Source: Pseudomonadota bacterium (GTDB lineage: Bacteria > Pseudomonadota > Alphaproteobacteria > Rhizobiales > Xanthobacteraceae). From it: a stretch of 11,856 bases of DNA. This document shows, piece after piece, positions 6,797-11,856 of this stretch. The translations under genes were made by a program, and so were the position numbers. The stretch is taken from NCBI GenBank assembly GCA_023387695.1, contig JAEWHT010000447.1:1-11856 (forward strand), given 5' to 3'. The notes below the pieces were generated by a model, which saw only the letters and a list, made by a program, of their open reading frames with translations, made no database searches and was not told where the DNA came from. The first letter of the stretch is position 1. Every line of letters starts with the position of its first letter.

Positions 6797-7174
6797 ATGG
6801 ACGACCAAGCCAAACTTGCGGCGCTGCAGCGCCATTGGGACGCGTCGGACGCGAACGATTTCGAGGCCGAGCACGACATCTATCGCGAGGATGCCGTGCT
6901 CGACTATCCGCAGTCCGGCGAGCGCATCCGTGGCCGTCGCAACATTCAGCAGAGCCGCTTCCTGCAGCCGAACAAAAAGCGCTTCACGGTGCGGCGGATC
7001 ATCGGCGGCAGCGATCTCTGGGTGAGCGAATTCGTCCTGACCTATGATGATGTGCCATCCTATGTAGTCAGCATCATGGAATTTCGCGACGGATTGGTCG
7101 CGCACGAAACGCAGTATTTCGGCGATCGGTTCGATCCGGCACCGTCGCGTGCGCATTTGGTGGAGCGGTGTTGA
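6797..7174 (+). CDS. NTF2/SnoaL-like small protein
   Basis: This 125-residue protein has the features of a nuclear transport factor 2-like (SnoaL-type) cone fold: an N-terminal helix pair (LAALQRHWDASDANDFEAE), IYREDAVLDYPQSGERIRGR, then beta strands ending in SIMEFRDGLVAHETQYFGDRFD. This family includes small hydrolases, isomerases and ligand-binding proteins, so no reaction can be assigned. The ATG at 6797 has GGGAG six bases upstream. The frame is open further upstream to 6488, but that part runs through the divergent MOSC gene and does not look coding. Transcribed away from the MOSC fusion, it may share regulation with it. Confidence 0.85.
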   Translation: MDDQAKLAALQRHWDASDANDFEAEHDIYREDAVLDYPQSGERIRGRRNIQQSRFLQPNKKRFTVRRIIGGSDLWVSEFVLTYDDVPSYVVSIMEFRDGLVAHETQYFGDRFDPAPSRAHLVERC

Positions 7175-7193
7175 TGCCGCATGCGCCAAGTCT

Positions 7194-7327
7194 CGTGCCC
7201 CGGACGCAGCGCAGCGCCACTTGGCGATGCGCTGCAGAGCCGGGGCCCATGGAACAGTAGAGCGCGCGGCTTTCTGGGTCCCGGCTCTGCGCAGCAGCGT
7301 TGCACGCTGCAGCGCGTCCGGGACACG
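7194..7327. repeat. Long imperfect palindrome, probable dispersed intergenic repeat
   Basis: The outer arms CGTGCCCCGGACGC (7194-7207) and GCGTCCGGGACACG (7314-7327) match at 13 of 14 positions. Inner arms at 7231-7249 and 7275-7295 pair almost completely apart from a 2-base bulge and one mismatch. A loop of about 25 bases lies at 7250-7274. The element starts 19 bases after the NTF2-like stop and has no reading frame of its own. Such GC-rich palindromic units are common between genes in Bradyrhizobium-type genomes, which I recall rather than can show here. Transcribed, it would form a long hairpin and could stop or stabilise the upstream message. Confidence 0.6.
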
Positions 7328-7614
7328 GGCATAATCGCTTAACCAAACCCGCCGACATGGAACACCGATGCGGCGGCTGGTCGCATCTTGGCCGCCTTGA
7401 TTCCGACCCACCCATCTTTATCTCTGGAGAGAACAAGAATCCGGGCCCCTCTGGCGAGGACGCTGACAATGTCAGCAAAACCTCGCGATGTCGGATGACC
7501 TGTCCCGCGCGAATGCGATGGATTGGCCGATCGTCGGGCCTTCTTGAGTTCCCTCCGACACAATCGTCCCCATCGCAGCTCCGCGCGGCCATTTCGCAAC
7601 AACGAGGAGCAACG
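7328..7614 (+). other. Gene-free leader before the terB-like operon
   Basis: With the palindrome at 7194-7327 this completes a 440-base stretch (7175-7614) without a convincing gene. The terB-like frame is open back to 7300, but the extra residues show no family resemblance. A strong ribosome binding site (GAGGAG, 7604-7609) sits at its right end. The only clear structure is the hairpin at 7454-7486. I see no convincing promoter boxes and no yybP-ykoY riboswitch core, which would have been expected for some YjbE-type transporters. Confidence 0.5.
7454..7486. promoter_or_regulatory. Nested inverted repeat upstream of the terB-like operon
   Basis: GCTGACA-A-TGTCAGC (7462-7476) is a perfect 15-base palindrome around one base. 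It is enclosed by GCGAGG (7454-7459) and CCTCGC (7481-7486), also exact complements. As DNA the core resembles a dimeric regulator site. As RNA it folds as a 5-bp stem with CAAUG loop, an AC/AAAA internal loop and a 6-bp lower stem. It lies 128 bases before the terB-like ATG. Whether it acts as an operator or a leader element cannot be told. Confidence 0.4.
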
Positions 7615-8076
7615 ATGTCTGACGTCAACAATTCCAAGCCGATCGAAATCGAGATCACCGAGCCGTTCAGCCTCAACGAGCAGGCGGCGGTGGCGCTGGT
7701 GATCGCCGGCGCGCTGGTCGCAGTCGCTGACCGGCAGGTTTCGCCGGTCGAGCGTGACGAGGTGATCCGCTTCATCAGGGATCGCAAATTGGCGCCGCAC
7801 ATCAGCGATGACCGTCTGTCTTCGATGTTCGACGAGCTCGCCGAACGGCTGGAGGAGCCTGACTTCGCCAATGTGGTGATTGAGACGCTGCGGCCGGTCT
7901 CGGATCTGCCGCTCTCATCTCATCTGATCGAATTGTCGGAGCGCGTTGCTGCCGCGGACGAGGACGTGCACCCGCACGAAGTGCAGGCGATCAAGCTGCT
8001 GCGCCTGCTGACGCTGGTGCTGCCGCGCGCAAAGCAGGTCGGACCTGCTGCGGTCAGTGCGGCCGCCAAGGCGTGA
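7615..8076 (+). CDS. TerB-family (tellurite resistance) protein
   Basis: This 153-residue soluble, acidic, helical protein has the TerB-like pattern: LNEQAAVALVIAGALVAVADRQVSPVERDEVIRF near the N-terminus, and a second repeat-like segment LIELSERVAAADEDVHPHEVQAIKLLRLL further on. In each, small residues and Asp precede V-x-P/H-x-E, the acidic face thought to bind divalent metal in TerB. TerB proteins associate with membrane TerC-type partners in stress and metal-related systems; the exact function is not established. The ATG at 7615 has GAGGAG five bases upstream. It is first in a four-gene plus-strand operon with a TerC-family gene, which supports the call. The C-terminal AAVSAAAKA tail is low complexity. 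Confidence 0.82.
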   Translation: MSDVNNSKPIEIEITEPFSLNEQAAVALVIAGALVAVADRQVSPVERDEVIRFIRDRKLAPHISDDRLSSMFDELAERLEEPDFANVVIETLRPVSDLPLSSHLIELSERVAAADEDVHPHEVQAIKLLRLLTLVLPRAKQVGPAAVSAAAKA

Positions 8077-8078
8077 GC

Positions 8079-8441
8079 ATGAGCGCAGCTTCTGACGAGC
8101 AAAGGACGAGACCCGAGCGGACCACCGGCAGACCTGCCGGTGGCGACCCGCGGCTCGACGCGCTCGTCCATCGGCTGCCGCCGCGCCTTGCCGGCACCGT
8201 CGATTACCTCCTGCAACCGTCCAGCCGCTGGGTCCGGATTCCCTCAGGCGCGCTGCTTGTCGTCGGTGGCGTGCTGTCCTTCCTGCCGGTGCTCGGCATC
8301 TGGATGCTGCCGCTCGGCCTCGCGCTGCTCGCCGAAGACGTTCCGGCGCTGCGCTCGTCGCGCTCAAAAGTTTTCGACTGGATCGAGCGCCGCAAGCCGC
8401 ATTGGCTGGATCCTGACGCCTCGAAAAATAATCGATCATGA
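8079..8441 (+). CDS. Small membrane protein of unknown function
   Basis: The 120-residue protein has a polar, Arg-rich N-terminus (about 1-25), an amphipathic part (DALVHRLPPRLAGTVDYLL) and one hydrophobic hairpin at about 54-84 with a central FLPVLGIWMLPLG turn. A basic, aromatic tail (WIERRKPHWLDPDA) follows. I do not recognise a named family with certainty, although the Phe-Leu-Pro-Val-Leu-Gly type hairpin is a pattern I associate with small proteobacterial membrane proteins. ATG 8079 was chosen because AAGG lies seven bases before it. A GTG at 8073 overlapping the terB-like stop would add two residues. The stop overlaps the TerC start as ATGA, indicating translational coupling, so it probably works with the transporter. 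Confidence 0.8.
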   Translation: MSAASDEQRTRPERTTGRPAGGDPRLDALVHRLPPRLAGTVDYLLQPSSRWVRIPSGALLVVGGVLSFLPVLGIWMLPLGLALLAEDVPALRSSRSKVFDWIERRKPHWLDPDASKNNRS

Positions 8442-9076
8442 TTGAAGTCATCACTGCAGATGCGTTCACCGCGCTGCTCCAGGTCGTCCTGATCGACCTC
8501 GTGCTTGCCGGCGACAACGCCGTCGTCATCGGCCTTGCGGCGGCCGGGCTTCCGGCCGATCAGCGCCGCCGTGCCATCGTCGTTGGCATTGTTGCCGCTA
8601 CCGCGCTGCGCATCGTCTTCGCCGGCGTCGCGACCCAGCTCCTGCAGGTGATCGGCCTGCTGTTTGCCGGCGGCGTACTGCTGCTGTGGGTGTGCTGGAA
8701 GATGTGGCGTGAGTTGCGCGAGCAGGCTGCGCATTCCGGCCAACTCGCGTTCAGCCATGGCGGTGGTGCGACTAGCGCACCGGCGCCGCGCAAGACGTTC
8801 AGGCAGGCGGCATTGCAGATCGTCGCAGCCGACGTCTCGATGTCGCTCGACAACGTGCTCGCGGTTGCGGGCGCGGCGCGCGAGCACCCCTACATCCTCG
8901 TCTTCGGCCTGGTGTTGTCGGTCGCGCTGATGGGCGTCGCCGCCGATCTGCTCGGCCGCGTGCTCCAGAAACAGCGCTGGATCGCCTATGTCGGTCTCGC
9001 CATCATCGTCTATGTCGCCTTCGAGATGATCTATCGCGGCTCGCTCGAGCTCGCGCCGGTCATCGCAAGTCTCTAA
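8438..9076 (+). CDS. TerC/YjbE-family integral membrane protein, putative metal-ion transporter
   Basis: This 212-residue multi-helix protein shows the two family signatures in internal pseudo-symmetry: IDLVLAGDNAVVIGLA (D20, D26, N27) and ADVSMSLDNVLAVAG (D132, D138, N139). These acidic and Asn residues in membrane helices are expected to bind the transported cation. TerC relatives such as Alx and MeeY export manganese, and some support metalation of secreted enzymes. The cytoplasmic loop at about 90-120 contains His99 and His107 and a Gly/Ala/Pro-rich linker. The family length is matched. It begins within the stop of the preceding small membrane gene (ATGA, 8438-8441) and is followed after 39 bases by the YqhA-like gene. 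Manganese as substrate is inference from the family. Confidence 0.92.
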   Translation: MIEVITADAFTALLQVVLIDLVLAGDNAVVIGLAAAGLPADQRRRAIVVGIVAATALRIVFAGVATQLLQVIGLLFAGGVLLLWVCWKMWRELREQAAHSGQLAFSHGGGATSAPAPRKTFRQAALQIVAADVSMSLDNVLAVAGAAREHPYILVFGLVLSVALMGVAADLLGRVLQKQRWIAYVGLAIIVYVAFEMIYRGSLELAPVIASL

Positions 9077-9115
9077 GCCTTCGTCTTTTTTACCTTCGCC
9101 TTCCCGGAGTGATCG

Positions 9116-9700
9116 ATGTCGTCTGAGCCTAAAGCACCTTCAGCGCGCCTTGCGCAGCAGCCGCCGATCGGCCTGTTTCCGCGGCTGATCTTCGGCTCGC
9201 GCTGGCTGCAATTGCCGCTCTATGTCGGCCTCATCGTCGCACAGGCAGTCTATGTGCTGCTATTCCTCAAGGAGCTCTGGCACCTGGTCACGCATTCGTT
9301 CGACGCCAGCGAGCAGCAGATCATGCTGGTCGTGCTCGGCCTGATCGACGTCGTCATGATCTCCAACCTGCTAGTGATGGTGATCGTCGGCGGCTACGAG
9401 ACGTTCGTCTCGCGATTGAATTTGCGCGGCCATCCCGACGAGCCGGAATGGCTCAGCCATGTCAATGCCAGCGTGCTCAAGATCAAGCTCGCGATGGCGA
9501 TCGTCGGCATCTCATCGATCTCGCTGCTCAGGACCTTTATCGAGGCCGGCAATCTCGGCACCGCGCGCAGCAATTTCACCGAGAATGGCGTGATGTGGCA
9601 GGTGCTGATCCACCTGACCTTCATCATTTCCGCAATCGGCATTGCCTGGGTCGACCGCCTCAGCGAGAGCGCGCATCGCAAGGAGAATGGTCACGCCTGA
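9116..9700 (+). CDS. YqhA/UPF0114-family membrane protein
   Basis: The 194-residue protein has hydrophobic segments near residues 35-55, 70-90, 120-145 and 155-175. Characteristic UPF0114 stretches are FGSRWLQLPLYVGLI, DVVMISNLLVMVIVGGYETFVSRL, ASVLKIKLAMAIVGISSISLLRTFI and WQVLIHLTFIISAIGIAWVDRL. The family has no established function. E. coli YqhA is an inner-membrane protein. GGAG six bases before the ATG supports the start. Position last in the terB-like operon suggests a shared envelope or ion-homeostasis role, as inference only. It converges on the AraC-type gene with a 15-base gap. Confidence 0.9.
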   Translation: MSSEPKAPSARLAQQPPIGLFPRLIFGSRWLQLPLYVGLIVAQAVYVLLFLKELWHLVTHSFDASEQQIMLVVLGLIDVVMISNLLVMVIVGGYETFVSRLNLRGHPDEPEWLSHVNASVLKIKLAMAIVGISSISLLRTFIEAGNLGTARSNFTENGVMWQVLIHLTFIISAIGIAWVDRLSESAHRKENGHA

Positions 9701-9721
9701 GCGCGATCCGCGCTCTCAGGC
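9695..9721. terminator. Bidirectional terminator-like hairpin between yqhA-like and araC-type genes
   Basis: GCCTGAG (9695-9701) pairs with CTCAGGC (9715-9721). Inside, CGCG (9702-9705) pairs with CGCG (9709-9712) with a 2-base bulge and an ATC loop. The structure includes both stop codons of the convergent genes. There is no T-run, so it may need Rho or act as a 3'-end stabiliser for both messages. Confidence 0.5.
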
Positions 9722-10684
9722 ACCGACAGCCAGACGAAACGGACGCCGTCCCCGCGCCAGCGTCTCGGACGGCGCTTCGCCAAAGGCTCGCTTGTAGCCC
9801 ATCGAGAAGTCGCCGAGGTGCCAGAAGCCATTGCCGAGTGCTGCGGCCTTCACGGTCATGCCGTCGCCGCCAGTCATGAGCTGGACGCGAACAGCCCACA
9901 TGCGCTTGAGACGCAAATAGTGATGGAGGCTCACGCCGTGCACGGCTTGCGTTGCGATCTGGAGCGTGCGCGCGGACACGCCGAGCGCGGTGGCGAGGTC
10001 GTGGCTGTACAGTGGCTCGCTGCCGAAGATCTTGACGACCTCGTCGAGCTGCGCGATCAGCTTGCGGTGCTTGTCGAATGAACCGGGACGGGCGGTCCGC
10101 GCCTCTGCCGGCAGCAAGACGTCGTCGAGGCCGGCAAGCAGCGATTCCTGGATCGGGCGATTGAACGCCTCGAACTCGCGGGCATTTTCACAGGCCGAGG
10201 CCAGCGAGAACATCTCCAGAAAGACAGCGCGCAGGCGCGCCATCGGGTCGTTCTGCGTGCGGACAAAGGCGAGTCCGGTGTTGAAGTCCGCCCATCCGCG
10301 GTGCCGCATATCCGAGTTGAAGCGCACCATAAGATAGGTGTTGGGACGCTGCTCGATCGATTCAACCGGTCCCTTGCCGCGCATCACGGCGATGGTCGAA
10401 CTGTCAACCTCGTTGCCATTGCTGATCGCATGGAACGACAGCGGAACCACAAGACCGATGCCATTGTCCGTCCCCATCTCGGCCTCGTAGCGCCGCGCAA
10501 AGGCGCGTTGAAGCACGAAGAGCCCGTTCTGGAGCGGCAGGATCGCGCGCGACAGCGAGAATTCGCGCGGCCGAAGCGGCGTCGAGGTGCCGAGACCAAG
10601 CACCTCGTTGGCGCGAAACTCAGAGAAATCCGAGAAGCGCTCGATGTGCAGGACGCGCGATGGCTTCAGCCGATCGACCGGCAT
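9716..10684 (-). CDS. AraC-family transcriptional regulator
   Basis: The 322-residue protein has a C-terminal AraC/XylS DNA-binding domain over about residues 215-310. The first helix-turn-helix is LYSHDLATALGVSARTLQIATQ, the linker is GVSLHHYLRLKRMWAVRVQL, and the second helix-turn-helix is MTVKAAALGNGFWHLGDFSM followed by GYKRAFGEAPSETL. The N-terminal 200 residues (sensory or dimerisation) resemble the AraC-binding-like domain of EutR-type regulators, with no ligand evident. In the second HTH the usual Ala-x-x-x-Gly-F start is kept. The ATG at 10684 has GGGA seven bases upstream. No target gene is adjacent on the opposite strand, so it may regulate distant genes. An inverted repeat lies about 40 bases before its start. 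Confidence 0.93.
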   Translation of the reverse strand: MPVDRLKPSRVLHIERFSDFSEFRANEVLGLGTSTPLRPREFSLSRAILPLQNGLFVLQRAFARRYEAEMGTDNGIGLVVPLSFHAISNGNEVDSSTIAVMRGKGPVESIEQRPNTYLMVRFNSDMRHRGWADFNTGLAFVRTQNDPMARLRAVFLEMFSLASACENAREFEAFNRPIQESLLAGLDDVLLPAEARTARPGSFDKHRKLIAQLDEVVKIFGSEPLYSHDLATALGVSARTLQIATQAVHGVSLHHYLRLKRMWAVRVQLMTGGDGMTVKAAALGNGFWHLGDFSMGYKRAFGEAPSETLARGRRPFRLAVGA

Positions 10685-10722
10685 GTCGGGATCCCAGGTG
10701 CAACGGATGTCAGGGTGGAACC

Positions 10723-10741
10723 CCGTATAACTACCATACGG
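10723..10741. promoter_or_regulatory. Inverted repeat upstream of the araC-type gene
   Basis: CCGTAT (10723-10728) and ATACGG (10736-10741) are exact complements with a 7-base spacer. The site ends 38 bases before the AraC-type ATG on its strand, within the 139-base gap to the LysR-type gene. Position and symmetry fit a promoter-overlapping operator. No other regulatory signal in this gap is convincing. Confidence 0.4.
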
Positions 10742-10823
10742 CCAACCGCTGTTGATATCCCGGAGAATACTGTCATCTCAGCGCCGGTTGGTGATCTCCG
10801 CGATCGATGCGGGACGCTTGCAA

Positions 10824-11762
10824 TCAGGCGATGCGCGCATACGCTGCATTCTCGCGTCGCTCGCGTTCGCCCAATTCGCGAACGATCTCCTGCAGGAAAG
10901 ACTCGGTGTAATCGGGCAGGGTGCGCTCGGCGCGGACATAGATGCCGAGATCAGACCACACAGGGCTGCCGGCATTGTCGAGCGGGAGGAACACGAGCTG
11001 CGCGTCGCGCGACAGCCTGTTGATGCCGAGCTGGGTCTGGAACGCGACGCCGACGCCGCGCGCAGCGAGCTCGCGCATCAAATCGATCGAATTGGCTTGA
11101 ATGGCGGGCTCCGGTGTTTCGGAGAGCTGCGCGATCAAAGGCTGCAGCAGATGATAGATCGACAGCTCAGGTAGTGCATGGATGACGGGGAAGGCGAGAC
11201 ATTGCTCCAGTGTCACCGTCTTGCGACGCGCCAGCGGATGCTCGCGCGCCACCAGCGCGCCGAGGCGAAATCGCTTCAACGCGACTTGCCGCAGATCCGG
11301 CGGATGCCTGAGCGCGATGGCGATGCCGATATCAGCCTCGCCCCGGCGCAAGGCTTCGAGCACGTCGGATGAGCCCATCACCTCGGTGGTGAAACTGACG
11401 CGCCGGGCCCGGCTGCGGTGCGAGGCGATCAGATCCGGCAACACGGACTCCGTGAAGGACTCGATGCAGGCGATGCTGATGGTGCCGTGCCAGGTGCCGG
11501 ACAGGGACGCGACGTCCGAGCGGAAGCGGTCGAGGTCCTGGAGCACGTTCATGACGTGGCGGGCCAGCATCTCGCCGACCGTCGTCAGCGTCAGACCGTG
11601 GGTCGTTCGCTCGAACAAGGGAGACCCAACCTCTTGCTCAAGCTTGACAATTTGGCGGCTGACGGCGGAGGAGGCGACGTTCAGGAGGCGCGCCGCGGCG
11701 CGGATCGAACCGGTGCGGCGCACGGCATGGAAGTACTGGATAGCCGGTGAGTGAAAGCGCAT
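10824..11762 (-). CDS. LysR-family transcriptional regulator
   Basis: The 312-residue protein has the standard LysR layout. Residues 1-62 form the winged HTH (IQYFHAVRRTGSIRAAARLL, then VASSAVSRQIVKLEQEVGSPLF and GLTLTTVGEML), followed by a linker helix and a periplasmic-binding-like effector domain from about 92. That domain has the usual first-strand pattern GTISIACIESFTESVLPDLIA, DVLEALRRGEADIGIAI and FPVIHALPEL. It likely senses a small molecule, not identifiable here. The ATG at 11762 has GGGGG about four bases upstream. It is on the same strand as the AraC-type gene, ending 139 bases before it. Any divergent partner would lie beyond the right edge of the window. Confidence 0.93.
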   Translation of the reverse strand: MRFHSPAIQYFHAVRRTGSIRAAARLLNVASSAVSRQIVKLEQEVGSPLFERTTHGLTLTTVGEMLARHVMNVLQDLDRFRSDVASLSGTWHGTISIACIESFTESVLPDLIASHRSRARRVSFTTEVMGSSDVLEALRRGEADIGIAIALRHPPDLRQVALKRFRLGALVAREHPLARRKTVTLEQCLAFPVIHALPELSIYHLLQPLIAQLSETPEPAIQANSIDLMRELAARGVGVAFQTQLGINRLSRDAQLVFLPLDNAGSPVWSDLGIYVRAERTLPDYTESFLQEIVRELGERERRENAAYARIA

Positions 11763-11785
11763 GGGACCCCCGGCGCCACTATAGC

Positions 11786-11807
11786 TGTTGCCGAAACGGC
11801 ATCAACA
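11786..11807. promoter_or_regulatory. Palindromic site upstream of the lysR-type gene
   Basis: TGCCG (11789-11793) and CGGCA (11797-11801) are complementary around AAA. They are flanked by TGTTG (11786-11790) and CAACA (11803-11807), which are also complementary but offset by two bases. The site is 24 bases upstream of the LysR-type ATG. LysR proteins usually bind partly symmetric sites near their own start, so autoregulation is plausible. Confidence 0.35.
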
Positions 11808-11856
11808 TGTACGAAATTCTCTGCCTTTTGAGAGCGCCCGTTTCACCCTAGTGTCA

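Noticed and set aside
6613..6879. N-terminal extension of the MOSC fusion frame (89 extra residues)
   Set aside because: The extension overlaps the divergent NTF2-like gene and its promoter region, has Ser/Arg-rich non-domain sequence, and the ATG at 6612 has a good ribosome binding site exactly where MOSC homology begins.
7300..7614. Upstream extension of the terB-like frame
   Set aside because: It begins inside the long palindrome and shows no family similarity; GAGGAG before 7615 decides the start.
7328..7614. yybP-ykoY manganese riboswitch before the TerC-type operon
   Set aside because: I looked for its conserved core because YjbE-type transporters are often controlled by it, but did not find it; the hairpin at 7454-7486 has a different shape.
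7074..7871. 265-residue minus-strand frame across the repeat and terB-like gene
   Set aside because: It crosses the palindrome and the coding region on the other strand with no family features.
1..11856. tRNA, rRNA, CRISPR, insertion sequence, prophage or toxin-antitoxin system
   Set aside because: No such signatures were seen by eye on either strand; all larger frames are accounted for by housekeeping-type or regulatory genes.

Overview
The window is GC-rich, densely packed and free of phage, insertion-sequence, tRNA, rRNA or CRISPR signatures. Gene content (NhaA, MocR-type regulator, PaiB, a MOSC/ferredoxin-reductase fusion, TerB/TerC proteins, AraC and LysR regulators), the GC-rich codon usage and a long GC-rich intergenic palindrome suggest a chromosomal segment of an alphaproteobacterium of the Rhizobiales, most like Bradyrhizobium. 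The genus is an inference from overall appearance, not from a marker gene.

Left part (1-2000): the left edge cuts a minus-strand class II glutamine amidotransferase (catalytic Cys2). It is divergent from nhaA, a Na+/H+ antiporter on the plus strand. The 168-base gap between them carries a perfect 7-bp inverted repeat just before nhaA.

Centre left (2018-6612): four minus-strand genes are closely spaced. In transcription order they are a three-module MOSC / FAD-NAD reductase / 2Fe-2S ferredoxin fusion, a peroxiredoxin-like protein, a MocR-type (GntR plus aminotransferase fold) regulator and a PaiB-like FMN-binding protein. The first two look like a redox or detoxification pair (35-base gap). 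The regulator and PaiB form a second pair with operator-like repeats between them. A stem-loop covers the regulator's start. nhaA and paiB converge.

Centre (6613-7614): a small NTF2/SnoaL-like gene is divergent from the MOSC fusion. A 440-base gene-free stretch follows, holding a 134-base imperfect palindrome that looks like a dispersed intergenic element, then a compact nested hairpin.

Centre right (7615-9700): a tight plus-strand operon encodes a TerB-like protein, a small two-helix membrane protein, a TerC/YjbE-type putative metal transporter and a YqhA/UPF0114 membrane protein. The second and third genes overlap by ATGA. This is the most system-like unit in the window, probably an envelope or metal-stress module.

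Right part (9716-11856): two minus-strand regulators follow, an AraC-family and a LysR-family protein, each with an inverted repeat just upstream that may be its own operator. The AraC gene converges with the yqhA-like gene through a hairpin that includes both stop codons. No clearly novel defence or mobile system is visible. The best candidates for a second look are the self-contained MOSC electron-transfer fusion and the TerB-TerC-YqhA operon.
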